From the NCBI GenBank assembly GCA_030695945.1, contig JAUYOG010000006.1:1-64000 (forward strand): DNA of 64,000 bases, read 5' to 3'. Positions 9,941-18,179 of the stretch are shown piece after piece. The translations under genes were made by a program, and so were the position numbers. Origin of the DNA: Ramlibacter sp. Its GTDB lineage: Bacteria > Pseudomonadota > Gammaproteobacteria > Burkholderiales > Burkholderiaceae_C. Each line of letters starts with the position of its first letter. Positions within the stretch are counted from its first letter, which is position 1. The notes under the pieces are model-generated. The model was not told the origin of the DNA. It saw nothing but the letters and a program-made list of their open reading frames with translations, and made no database searches.

Positions 9941-10921
9941 CTAGAACGGCGGCAGCCCGGCGGCGGTCGCGGCGTTCTCGATGGGCACGGCGAAGCCGAT
10001 GCCCAGGAAGGTGCGCGCGGGCGTGGGGTTCAGGATCGCCGTGACGATGCCGACCACCTCGCCGTCCATGGTGACGAGCGGCCCGCCGGAATTGCCGGGG
10101 TTGGCGGCCGCGTCGAACTGGATCAGGTTGCTCATCTCCTGCTTGCCCTCGGGCGAGCGGAAGGCGCGCTTCAGGCCGGAGACGACGCCGCCCGACGCCG
10201 AGGGGCCGATGCCGAACGGGAAGCCCACCGCGAGCACCTTGTCGCCCGGGGCGAGGTCTGCCGTCGAGCGCATGGTGGCGGCGATCATGTCGTCGGGGAT
10301 CTTGCTGGCCTGCAGCACGGCCAGGTCGTTCTCGGGCTGCGCGCCTGTGATGGTGGCACTGGCTTCGAGGCCGTCCGAGAAAATGACCTTGATCCGGTCG
10401 GCCCCGGAGACCACGTGCAGGTTGGTGAGGATGACGCCCTTGTCGATGATCACGACACCGGTGCCCACGCCTTGCTCGACTTCGTCGTCGTCGGCGGCGG
10501 CCGCACCGCCGGTGGCGGGGCCGAGCGGCTTGGGCTTGGCGCCTGAACGCGCGGCGGGATGGTCTTCCTTGAGCCGGCTCTTCTTCACGTAGCTCACCAC
10601 GCGCACCACCGAGGGCAGGATGTTCTGGTAGGCCTTCGCATATTCGGAGGGAAGTACCTGGGTTTCCAGGGTCTTCATCACCGCGGCGTTGATGTCGTCC
10701 TGGGTCAGCTTGCGCTGGGTGCGCATGCCGTGGCTGAAGGTGAAGGCCAGCGCGGCGGCCAGGACGATGACCGCCGCCCAGAGCAGGCGCGTGCTGGAAA
10801 CATGAAACCGGCGCCGCTGGGGCACCGGCGCCGGCTGGACAGGCACGGTCTCTTGGGCCGCGGTGGCGTCCTGTCCCGAACGGCCCGATCGGCTGGAGCT
10901 GTAGAGGGCTGGCCTGCGCAT
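9941..10921 (-). CDS. Membrane-anchored trypsin-like serine protease without PDZ domain
   Basis: 326 residues in the HtrA/trypsin-2 fold. A cytosolic Arg/Ser/Pro-rich N-terminus leads to one transmembrane helix at about 45-63 (LLWAAVIVLAAALAFTF), so the protease domain is periplasmic. The triad is visible: His in LTNLHVVSGA, Asp in ENDLAVLQ, Ser in AANPGNSGGPLV. The protein stops soon after the last strand, so the PDZ domains of DegP/DegS are missing. Start ATG 10919-10921 is chosen because AGGTGA lies 5 bases before it; an upstream in-frame ATG at 11017 has no such signal. Monocistronic, divergent from the TatD gene. Confidence 0.82.
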   Translation of the reverse strand: MRRPALYSSSRSGRSGQDATAAQETVPVQPAPVPQRRRFHVSSTRLLWAAVIVLAAALAFTFSHGMRTQRKLTQDDINAAVMKTLETQVLPSEYAKAYQNILPSVVRVVSYVKKSRLKEDHPAARSGAKPKPLGPATGGAAAADDDEVEQGVGTGVVIIDKGVILTNLHVVSGADRIKVIFSDGLEASATITGAQPENDLAVLQASKIPDDMIAATMRSTADLAPGDKVLAVGFPFGIGPSASGGVVSGLKRAFRSPEGKQEMSNLIQFDAAANPGNSGGPLVTMDGEVVGIVTAILNPTPARTFLGIGFAVPIENAATAAGLPPF

Positions 10922-11033
10922 TCGTTCACCTGTCGAAACTGCGGGAAGCGAAGAATAGGAAAAGCGAAAACACACGGTATCACGGTTTGCGCCATCCTGC
11001 ATGGTCGGTGGCCCCATCGGGCATCATGCGGCG

Positions 11034-11873
11034 ATGACCGCGTGGATTGATACACATTGCCACCTTGACGCCGCGGAGTTTTCCGCGGACGCCGCTGCCG
11101 TGCGTGACCGGGCGGCGGCGCTGGGCGTCGTCCACTGCGTGCTGCCGGCGGTCGACGTGGGCAACTTCGCCGCGGTGCGCGAGCTCGCGCACCGCCATGG
11201 CGACAGCTATGCGCTGGGCATCCATCCGCTGTGCACCGGCACGGCTGTTGCGGAAGACCTGGACCGGCTCGATGAAGCCCTCACTGCGTTCAGGGGCGAT
11301 CCGCGGCTGGTGGCCGTCGGCGAAATCGGCCTGGACTATTTCGTACCGGGCCTGGATGCGGCGCGCCAGGAACTTTTTTACGAGAAGCAGCTGGCGCTGG
11401 CGCGCAAGCACGGCTTGCCGGCGGTGCTGCACGTGCGCCGCTCGGCCGACGGTCTCCTCAAGCAGCTGCGCCGCGCGGGGGTCACCGGCATCGCGCACGC
11501 CTTCAACGGCAGCCTGCACCAGGCGCAGGAGTTCGCGCGGCTGGGGTTCAAGCTGGGTTTCGGCGGCACCCTGACCTATGACCGGGCCTTGCAGGTGCGC
11601 CGACTGGCGACGGAACTGCCCTTGGAGGCGTTGGTGCTGGAGACCGATTCGCCGGACATCCCGCCGCACTGGCTCTATCGCACCGCGGAGCAGCGTGCCG
11701 CGGGCGAGCTGCAGGGGCGCAACGAACCCGGTGAACTGCCCCGGATCGCCGCCGTGCTGGCGGGGCTGCGCGGCATCGGAATGGACGAGCTGGCTGAAGC
11801 GACCACGCGCAACGCCTTGGCCGCGTTGCCAAAATTGGCGGGATTGCTTGCACTGGATAATGCCGGGCAGTGA
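11034..11873 (+). CDS. TatD-family metal-dependent deoxyribonuclease
   Basis: 279 residues. Metal ligands of the TatD TIM barrel are visible: THCHLD at residues 6-11, the Glu in VGEIGLDYF, LHVRR, and the Asp in LETDSPDIPPHW. TatD proteins are Mg-dependent 3'-5' DNA exonucleases linked to repair and DNA fragmentation. ATG at 11034 (MTAWIDTHCHLD) matches the usual family start. The stop codon overlaps the GTG of the next gene (GTGA), so the two are coupled. Confidence 0.9.
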   Translation: MTAWIDTHCHLDAAEFSADAAAVRDRAAALGVVHCVLPAVDVGNFAAVRELAHRHGDSYALGIHPLCTGTAVAEDLDRLDEALTAFRGDPRLVAVGEIGLDYFVPGLDAARQELFYEKQLALARKHGLPAVLHVRRSADGLLKQLRRAGVTGIAHAFNGSLHQAQEFARLGFKLGFGGTLTYDRALQVRRLATELPLEALVLETDSPDIPPHWLYRTAEQRAAGELQGRNEPGELPRIAAVLAGLRGIGMDELAEATTRNALAALPKLAGLLALDNAGQ

Positions 11874-12625
11874 AGCAAGCCGACCCCGTCCTTCCCGAAG
11901 TCAATTTCTCCGATCACGGCGACATCCGCTACCTGCACCTGGGCAGCACCGAATGGGTGCAGGGCTCCATGCTGCTGGACAAGCCGTTCGAGATCCAGCT
12001 CGAGTACGTCCAGCGCATGATGGCCTGGCTGCTGTTCGTGGACCCGGCGACCGTGCCGCGGCGGCACGCGATGCAGCTGGGTCTGGGGTCGGCCGCGCTC
12101 ACCAAGTTCTGCCACAAGAAGCTGCGGATGAAGACCACGGCGATCGAACTGAACCCGCAGGTGGTCGCAGCCTGCCGGCTGTGGTTCAAGCTGCCGGCGG
12201 ACGACACCCGCCTGTCCGTGGTGCTGGGCGACGCGGCCGAGGTGGCCGCGCATTCGCACTGGCGTGGCACCGTGGACACGCTGCAGGTGGACCTGTACGA
12301 CCACGAGGCGGCGGCGCCCGTCCTGGACACCCAGGCCTTCTACGCCGATTGCCGGCGGCTGCTGACCGAGGAGGGCTGCATGACCGTGAACCTGTTCGGC
12401 CGCTCGTCGAGCTATGCCGAGAGCCTGCAGAAGATCATCGGGGCGTTCGGGGCCGGATGCGTCTGGGCCTTCCGGCCGACGCGGGAGGGCAACACGATCG
12501 TGCTGGCCCTGCGCGAGCCGCAGCGGCCGGACCGCGCCACCCTTGCCGAACGTGCGGAAACCATCGAAACTCGCTGGGGCCTGCCCGCCCGCAAGTGGCT
12601 GCGGGTCTTCAAGCCCGCTGAATAG
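11870..12625 (+). CDS. Spermidine-synthase-like methyltransferase-fold protein
   Basis: 251 residues with the spermidine/spermine synthase fold: AMQLGLGSAALTKFCHKKL (nucleotide-binding loop), the acidic TTAIELNPQV, GDAAEVAAHS, and VDTLQVDLYDHEAAAP in place of the usual VDLYD/LVD(S/D) catalytic strand. No N-terminal membrane region. Homologues in Comamonadaceae are annotated as spermidine synthase, but polyamine activity is unproven and the substrate pocket is not obviously conserved. GTG start overlaps the TatD gene stop by four bases. A repeat element follows. Confidence 0.7.
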   Translation: MKQADPVLPEVNFSDHGDIRYLHLGSTEWVQGSMLLDKPFEIQLEYVQRMMAWLLFVDPATVPRRHAMQLGLGSAALTKFCHKKLRMKTTAIELNPQVVAACRLWFKLPADDTRLSVVLGDAAEVAAHSHWRGTVDTLQVDLYDHEAAAPVLDTQAFYADCRRLLTEEGCMTVNLFGRSSSYAESLQKIIGAFGAGCVWAFRPTREGNTIVLALREPQRPDRATLAERAETIETRWGLPARKWLRVFKPAE

Positions 12626-12631
12626 AATGAA

Positions 12632-12704
12632 ACACCCCCGAAGCGCCTTCGGCGCCTCCCCCTCAAGGGGGCGCCGCCAGCGGCCCGGCAAAGCCGGTTC
12701 CGCG
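12632..12704. repeat. GC-rich palindromic intergenic element (variant of the dispersed type)
   Basis: Begins CACCCCCGAAGCGCC, continues with nested complementary blocks GAAGCGCCTTCGGCGC and CCCCCTCAAGGGGGCG, and ends CGGCCCGGCAAAGCCGG. It sits between the spermidine-synthase-like gene and the GspE-type ATPase gene. Its blocks differ from the other three copies (no CACGCT or CACTTCGT), so I treat it as a related but distinct subfamily. Confidence 0.6.
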
Positions 12705-12742
12705 GCGACCGCTGGTAAGAATGGGACACTGGCATCCCAAGC

Positions 12743-14533
12743 ATGACCGGTATCGCCAAGCCCAAGCCCCCCGGCCGCACGACCCACCAGGGCCCGCTGG
12801 ACTGGCGCCGGCTGGTGGAGTGGCTGAGCCATGACGGGGTGATCTCGGCCGAGGAAGCGCGACGCACGATCGCGCGCTGCTCGCAGGCCGAAAGCGTCCA
12901 GCATCCGCTGGTGCGGCTGGCCGCCGTCGCCATGGCACGGGCAGGCGACGGCAAACCCCTGGACATCGAATCGCTCACGCAATGGCTGGCCGGCCGCACC
13001 GGCCTGGACTACCTGCGCATCGACCCGCTCAAGGTGGATGTGGGCAAGGTCGCCGACACCATGAGCGCCGCCTACGCCGAGCGTCATCGCGTGCTGCCGG
13101 TGCAGGTGACGGGCAGCGAAGTGGTGGTGGCGACCTCCGAGCCCTTCCTGACCGACTGGGTCGCGGAGGTCGAGCGCCAGGCGCGCCGCACCGTGCGCCG
13201 GGTGCTCGCCAGCCCGGTGGACATCCATCGCTACACCGCCGAGTTCTTTGCGCTCGCCAAGTCGGTGCGGGCCGCCCAGAAGGCCGGCGGCAACTCGGGC
13301 GCGGCCAGCTTCGAGCAGCTGGTGGAGCTGGGCAAGACCAACAAGCAGCTGGACGCGAACGACCAGGGCGTGGTCCAGGTGGTCGACTGGCTCTGGACTT
13401 ATGCCTTCGACCAGCGCGCCAGCGACATCCACCTGGAGCCCCGGCGCGAGCAGGGCGTGATCCGCTTCCGCATCGACGGCATCCTCCACCCGGTTTACCA
13501 GATGCCGATGGGCGTCCTCAACGCGATGACGGCGCGCATCAAGCTGCTGGGCCGCATGGACGTGGTCGAGAAGCGCCGGCCGCAGGACGGGCGCATCAAG
13601 ACGCGCAACCCGCGCGGCGACGAGATCGAGATGCGGCTTTCGACGCTGCCCACCGCCTTCGGGGAGAAGATGGTGATGCGCATCTTCGACCCCGACACGG
13701 CCGTGAAGGACCTCGACGCCCTCGGCTTCTCGCAGCACGACGCCGCGCGCTGGGAGGCGCTGGTCAAGCGCCCGCACGGCGTCATCCTGGTCACCGGCCC
13801 GACCGGTTCGGGCAAGACCACGACGCTGTACTCGACCCTCAAGCGCATCGCAACGGAAGAGGTGAACGTCAGCACCGTGGAGGACCCGATCGAGATGATC
13901 GAGCCGTCCTTCAACCAGACGCAGGTGCAGCCGCAGCTGGACTTCGGCTTTTCGGAGGGCCTGCGCGCCCTGATGCGGCAGGACCCGGACATCATCATGG
14001 TCGGCGAGATCCGCGACCTCGCCACGGCCGAGATGGCGGTGCAGGCAGCCTTGACCGGCCACCTCGTCTTCTCGACGCTGCACACCAACGACGCGCCGTC
14101 GGCCATCACCCGCCTGATGGAGCTGGGCGTGCCCGCCTACCTGATCAACGCGACCCTGCTGGGCGTGCTGGCCCAGCGGCTCGTGCGCACGCTGTGCAAG
14201 CAATGCCGCCAGCCCGACGAGGCAGCGTCGCGCGACGCGCTGGATGCGATGGTGAAGCCCTGGAAGATCAGCGGCGGCTACAAACCCTACAAGCCGGTGG
14301 GCTGCGTGGACTGCCGGATGACGGGCTTCCTCGGGCGCATGGGCCTGTACGAGTTGCTCACCGTGAGCGACGGGCTCAAGGACAAGCTGGTGCTGGCGCC
14401 GTCCATCGACGCCTTGCGCAAGCAGGCCGTGGCGGACGGGATGCGCCCGCTTCGGCTGGCCGGCGCGCTGCGCGTGGCCGAAGGGCTGACGACGATGGAG
14501 GAAATCCTCACGGCGACCCCGCCATTGGACTGA
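12743..14533 (+). CDS. GspE/PilB-family secretion or pilus-assembly ATPase
   Basis: 596 residues. An N-terminal MshEN-like region (about 60-190) is followed by the motor domain: Walker A GPTGSGKTTTL (about 353-363), Asp box MRIFDPDTAVK, Walker B IIMVGEIRD, and the His box LVFSTLHTNDAPSAI. The zinc tetracysteine is present (LCKQC then GCVDC). Such ATPases drive type IV pilus extension (PilB) or type II secretion (GspE). No pilin, platform-protein or secretin gene is near it, so which machine it serves is unknown. ATG at 12743; a repeat lies just upstream. Confidence 0.88.
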   Translation: MTGIAKPKPPGRTTHQGPLDWRRLVEWLSHDGVISAEEARRTIARCSQAESVQHPLVRLAAVAMARAGDGKPLDIESLTQWLAGRTGLDYLRIDPLKVDVGKVADTMSAAYAERHRVLPVQVTGSEVVVATSEPFLTDWVAEVERQARRTVRRVLASPVDIHRYTAEFFALAKSVRAAQKAGGNSGAASFEQLVELGKTNKQLDANDQGVVQVVDWLWTYAFDQRASDIHLEPRREQGVIRFRIDGILHPVYQMPMGVLNAMTARIKLLGRMDVVEKRRPQDGRIKTRNPRGDEIEMRLSTLPTAFGEKMVMRIFDPDTAVKDLDALGFSQHDAARWEALVKRPHGVILVTGPTGSGKTTTLYSTLKRIATEEVNVSTVEDPIEMIEPSFNQTQVQPQLDFGFSEGLRALMRQDPDIIMVGEIRDLATAEMAVQAALTGHLVFSTLHTNDAPSAITRLMELGVPAYLINATLLGVLAQRLVRTLCKQCRQPDEAASRDALDAMVKPWKISGGYKPYKPVGCVDCRMTGFLGRMGLYELLTVSDGLKDKLVLAPSIDALRKQAVADGMRPLRLAGALRVAEGLTTMEEILTATPPLD

Positions 14534-14538
14534 CCTGG

Positions 14539-14566
14539 CTTAAGGACGACTTAAGAAAGACTTCAT
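14539..14566 (+). promoter_or_regulatory. Tandem 11-base direct repeats, candidate response-regulator operator
   Basis: CTTAAG at 14539-14544 and again at 14550-14555, with a degenerate third unit CTTCAT at 14561-14566, all in exact 11-base phase, i.e. one helical turn. It lies about 140-165 bases before the tctB start. Head-to-tail half-sites of this spacing are typical of OmpR-family response regulators. The known tct operon of Salmonella is controlled by the TctD/TctE two-component pair, but no such regulator gene is in this window. Confidence 0.4.
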
Positions 14567-14705
14567 GCCGGCCCGGCGCGTGCGCAGCGCGTCTCATCGG
14601 CGACACGGGGTGCCCTTGCGGACCGTAGGTGAAACCCACAACGGTGTCCCGGGTTATTGCACCCACAATGGCGCCACTTGGAATCCCTTCACAGGAGACG
14701 TATAC

Positions 14706-15194
14706 GTGAAAATCAAAAGCCAGAAGGACTTCTTTTCCGGCCTCATGTTCATGGTGGTCGGGATCGCGTTCGCTTGGGGCGCCACCACCTACACCATCGG
14801 CGAGGGCGCCCGCATGGGCCCCGGCTACTTTCCCCTCGTCCTGGGCGTCCTGCTGGCGGCCATCGGCGCCTTCACGATCTTCGAAGCCCTCGTGGTCGAG
14901 ACGGAAGACGGCGAGCCCATCGGCTCGTTCGCCTGGAAGCCGCTGTCGTTCATCATCGGCTCGAACGTCGTGTTCGGCATCCTGCTGGGCGGGCTGCCCT
15001 CCATCGGGTTCCCCTCCTTCGGCCTGATCGTGGGCATCTATGCGCTCGTTTTCATCGCCGCGATGGCAGGCGAGGAGTTCAAGTTCAAGGAAGTCCTGAT
15101 CCTGGCCACGGTGCTGGCCGTCGGGAGCTACCTCGCGTTCATCGTGCTGCTCAAGCTGCAGTTCCCGGTCTGGCCCAGCTTCATCGTGGGCTGA
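14706..15194 (+). CDS. tctB: Tripartite tricarboxylate transporter small subunit TctB
   Basis: Small four-helix membrane subunit of a TTT transporter (162 residues), which imports carboxylates with TctA and a periplasmic TctC/Bug receptor. The N-terminus KSQKDFFSGLMFMVVGIAFAWG and the GARMGPGYFPLVLG segment are characteristic of TctB. GTG start at 14706, with AGGAG 8 bases upstream at 14693-14697; the frame is open further upstream, but that part does not resemble the family. tctA follows after a repeat. No receptor gene is adjacent. Confidence 0.85.
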   Translation: MKIKSQKDFFSGLMFMVVGIAFAWGATTYTIGEGARMGPGYFPLVLGVLLAAIGAFTIFEALVVETEDGEPIGSFAWKPLSFIIGSNVVFGILLGGLPSIGFPSFGLIVGIYALVFIAAMAGEEFKFKEVLILATVLAVGSYLAFIVLLKLQFPVWPSFIVG

Positions 15195-15198
15195 ACAT

Positions 15199-15281
15199 GG
15201 CCCCCACGCTTGTCACTTCGTGTACTGCGCTGCCCCCCCGAGGGGCTTCAGTCGCCTTGGGGCGGCCCGGCGCCGACTGAT
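15199..15281. repeat. Dispersed GC-rich palindromic repeat, copy 2
   Basis: Inserted between tctB and tctA. Shows the same block order as copies 1 and 3: CCCCCACGCT, CACTTCGTGT, GCTGCCCCCCCGAGGGGC, CCTTGGGGCGGCCCGGC. It lies inside an operon and would be transcribed, possibly forming a hairpin that tunes the tctB:tctA ratio (inference). Confidence 0.75.
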
Positions 15282-15294
15282 TTAAGGATTCCCC

Positions 15295-16806
15295 ATGGAT
15301 TTGATTTCCAACCTCTCGATCGGCTTTTCGGTCGCGTTCACGCCGGTCAACCTGCTGTACTGTTTCTTCGGCTGCCTGCTGGGCACCCTGGTCGGCGTGC
15401 TTCCGGGCATCGGACCGGTCGCGACCATCGCGATGCTGCTGCCGGCGACATATGCGCTGCCGCCGGTGTCGGCCCTCATCATGCTGGCCGGCATCTACTA
15501 CGGGGCGCAATACGGCGGCTCCACCACCGCGATCCTGGTCAACCTGCCGGGTGAGTCGTCGTCGGTCGTCACGGTCATCGACGGCTACCAGATGGCAAGG
15601 CAGGGCCGCGCAGGCCCCGCTCTGGCGGCGGCGGGCATCGGCTCGTTCTTCGCGGGTTGCGTCGGAACCTTGATCCTGGCCGCGTTCGCCGCCCCCCTGA
15701 CCGAAGTGGCGTTCAAGTTCGGGCCCGCCGAGTACTTCTCGCTGATGGTGCTGGGCCTGATCGGCGCCGTGGTGCTGGCATCGGGCTCGCTGATCAAGGC
15801 TATCGGCATGATCGTGCTGGGCCTGCTGCTCGGCCTGATCGGCACCGACGTGAACTCGGGCGTCGCGCGCTATTCGTTCGACATTCCCGAACTCACGGAC
15901 GGCATCGGCTTCATCGTGATCGCCATGGGCGTGTTCGGCTACGGCGAGATCATCAGCAACCTGGGCAAGCACGAAGACGAGCGCGAGGTATTCACGGCCA
16001 AGGTCACCGGCTTGTTCCCGACGAAGGAAGACTTCAGGAACATGGTTCCCGCCGTCCTGCGCGGGACGGCGCTGGGGTCCTGTCTGGGCATCCTGCCCGG
16101 CGGTGGCGCGCTGTTGTCGGCGTTCGCGGCCTACACGATCGAGAAAAAGACCAAGCTGCGGCCCGGCGAAGTGCCGTTCGGCAGGGGAAACATCCGGGGC
16201 GTGGCGGCGCCAGAATCGGCGAACAACGCCGGCTCGCAGACCTCCTTCATCCCGCTGCTCACGCTGGGCATCCCGCCCAATGCCGTGATGGCCTTGATGG
16301 TCGGCGCGATGACCATCCACAACATTCAGCCGGGACCGCAGGTGATGACCAGCAACCCGCAGCTGTTCTGGGGCCTGATCGCCTCGATGTGGCTGGGCAA
16401 TGCCATGCTCGTGATCCTGAACCTGCCGCTGATCGGCATCTGGATCAAGCTGTTGACGGTGCCGTACCGCTGGCTGTTCCCGGCCATCGTGCTGTTCTGT
16501 GCCATCGGCGTCTATTCCACGAACAACAACACCTGGGACATCTGGATGGTCGCCATCTTCGGCGTCATCGGCTACATCTTCATCAAGCTGGGCGCGGAGC
16601 CCGCGCCCTTGCTGCTCGGCTTCATCCTCGGGCCGATGATGGAGGAGAACCTGCGCCGGGCGCTGCTGCTCTCGCGCGGCGACTGGAGCGTCTTCGTCTC
16701 CCGGCCGCTCTCGGCCGGCCTGCTGGCCGCGGCGCTGCTGCTGGTGGTGATCGTGGCCCTTCCGTCCATCAAGGCCAAGCGCGCCGAAGCCTTCGTCGAA
16801 GACTAG
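15295..16806 (+). CDS. tctA: Tripartite tricarboxylate transporter large permease TctA
   Basis: 503 residues and about 11-12 membrane helices. Family signatures are LVGVLPGIGPVATIAMLLPA (about 33-52), the NLPGESSSVVT loop, and GVAAPESANNAGSQTSFIPLLTLGIP, the second conserved TctA block. This is the main ion-coupled permease, working with TctB upstream and a Bug/TctC periplasmic receptor. ATG at 15295 with AAGGA before it. A strong terminator follows 20 bases after the stop. Confidence 0.93.
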   Translation: MDLISNLSIGFSVAFTPVNLLYCFFGCLLGTLVGVLPGIGPVATIAMLLPATYALPPVSALIMLAGIYYGAQYGGSTTAILVNLPGESSSVVTVIDGYQMARQGRAGPALAAAGIGSFFAGCVGTLILAAFAAPLTEVAFKFGPAEYFSLMVLGLIGAVVLASGSLIKAIGMIVLGLLLGLIGTDVNSGVARYSFDIPELTDGIGFIVIAMGVFGYGEIISNLGKHEDEREVFTAKVTGLFPTKEDFRNMVPAVLRGTALGSCLGILPGGGALLSAFAAYTIEKKTKLRPGEVPFGRGNIRGVAAPESANNAGSQTSFIPLLTLGIPPNAVMALMVGAMTIHNIQPGPQVMTSNPQLFWGLIASMWLGNAMLVILNLPLIGIWIKLLTVPYRWLFPAIVLFCAIGVYSTNNNTWDIWMVAIFGVIGYIFIKLGAEPAPLLLGFILGPMMEENLRRALLLSRGDWSVFVSRPLSAGLLAAALLLVVIVALPSIKAKRAEAFVED

Positions 16807-16826
16807 GCGCGCCCGCGCCAACCGAG

Positions 16827-16850
16827 ACGGCGCCTGCGGGCGCCGTTTTC
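16827..16850 (+). terminator. Rho-independent terminator after tctA
   Basis: Perfect 8-base stem ACGGCGCC/GGCGCCGT with a TGCG loop, followed by TTTTC. It ends the tctBA transcript before the DUF3422 gene. Confidence 0.8.
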
Positions 16851-16895
16851 ATTGGCGCCCCGCGGGCAGGCGACAATGCCCCCTTCGAGGGAAGC

Positions 16896-18179
16896 ATGCC
16901 GGTGAAAAACAGCCATCCGCAGCGCATCGCGCTGCACAACGAAATCCACGCCCGGCCGCCCGAGGCCATGACGGCGCCGCTCGCGATCTCGCACCTCGTC
17001 ATGCTCGGCGATGCGCAGGAGCGCGAGGCCGGCCGCTCGCACCTGGCCGCGTTGCTGCGGGACCACCACCTGCCGCTGCCCGACGCGCAATCCACGCACA
17101 TCCGGATGGACCTCGGGGGCTTCCGCATCCGCTGGGAGCTGCACACCGAGTTCGTCACCTGGACCTTCTCCCGCGCGATCGACGCGCAGGGTTTCGGCGA
17201 GCGTGAGCCCGCCACCGCCATCGAGTCCGTGCCCCAGGCCTGGCTGGATGCGTTGCCGGGCCAGTGCCTGGCGAGCCTGCACCTGTGGGTGCTGCCCACT
17301 GTCGCCTTCGGCAGCGACTCGCTGGTCAAGCACGTGCTGAACGAGGACACGCTGGTCGCGTCCACGGTCGCCGATGGGCTGGGCGAGGTGTACACGGATT
17401 TCGCGCTCCACGCCGACGGCTTCTCGCGCATGGTGCTGCTGGCGGGTAGCGTGACCCCCAGGCGCCTGGGCCGGCTGGTGCAGCGGTTGCTGGAGATCGA
17501 CACCTACCGCATGGCCGCGCTGCTGGGGCTGCCCGCCGCGCGCGAGGCCGCCACGGTGCTGGCTTTTGCGGAGCGCGAGCTGGCCGAGCTGGCCGGTGCC
17601 ATCCGCGTGGCCGGCCGCCATGAAGAGCCGCAGCTGCTGGACCGCCTCACCAAACTGGCCGGGCAGGTGGAGAGCCAGTACGCGGGCACGCATTCGCGCT
17701 TCTCGGCCAGCGCCGCGTACTTCGAGCTGGTGGACCGGCGCATCGCCGACATCTCGGAATCGCGGCTCGCGGGGCTGCAGACGATCGGCGAGTTCATGGA
17801 GCGGCGGCTCTCGCCCGCGCGCTCCACCTGCGCCTGGGCCACGCGGCGGCAGGACGCCCTGTCGCAACGCGTCTCGCGCATCAGCAACCTGCTGCGCACG
17901 CGCGTGGAGATCGAGCAGCAGCAAAGCAGCCAGGCCCTGCTCGCCGCGATGAACACCCGCCAGGGCCTGCAGCTGAAATTGCAGGCCACCGTCGAAGGCC
18001 TCTCGGTGGCCGCGATCACCTATTACATCGTCGGCCTCGTGAGCTACCTGGCCAAGGGCGCGCACGCCATCGGCTGGCCCTGGAGCGCGGAGGGCACGGC
18101 GGCGGTCGCCATTCCGGTGGTGGCGCTCGGGGTCTGGTGGTCGCTGCGCCGCCTGCACTCCCGGGTCTTCGGCGATTGA
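16896..18179 (+). CDS. DUF3422 family membrane protein
   Basis: 427 residues. The start RIALHNEIHARPPEAMTAP is the diagnostic DUF3422 motif. The middle is long and helical (about 200-360, with ALSQRVSRISNLLRTRVEIE likely coiled). The C-terminus has two membrane helices (ITYYIVGLVSYLAKG and AVAIPVVALGVWWSLRRLH), a CorA-like arrangement. Function is unknown; the family is widespread in proteobacteria. ATG at 16896 is preferred to the much longer open frame that runs back through tctA. The DMT transporter starts on its stop codon. Confidence 0.85.
   Translation: MPVKNSHPQRIALHNEIHARPPEAMTAPLAISHLVMLGDAQEREAGRSHLAALLRDHHLPLPDAQSTHIRMDLGGFRIRWELHTEFVTWTFSRAIDAQGFGEREPATAIESVPQAWLDALPGQCLASLHLWVLPTVAFGSDSLVKHVLNEDTLVASTVADGLGEVYTDFALHADGFSRMVLLAGSVTPRRLGRLVQRLLEIDTYRMAALLGLPAAREAATVLAFAERELAELAGAIRVAGRHEEPQLLDRLTKLAGQVESQYAGTHSRFSASAAYFELVDRRIADISESRLAGLQTIGEFMERRLSPARSTCAWATRRQDALSQRVSRISNLLRTRVEIEQQQSSQALLAAMNTRQGLQLKLQATVEGLSVAAITYYIVGLVSYLAKGAHAIGWPWSAEGTAAVAIPVVALGVWWSLRRLHSRVFGD

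Noticed and set aside
14540..14554. TTAA-N7-TTAA matching the CtrA consensus.
   Set aside because: CtrA is an alphaproteobacterial cell-cycle regulator, and the gene content here is betaproteobacterial; an OmpR-type repeat is a better reading.
15657..18179. An 840-codon reading of the DUF3422 gene starting inside tctA.
   Set aside because: Only the part from ATG 16896 matches DUF3422; the upstream part is an Arg-rich shadow of tctA and crosses a terminator.
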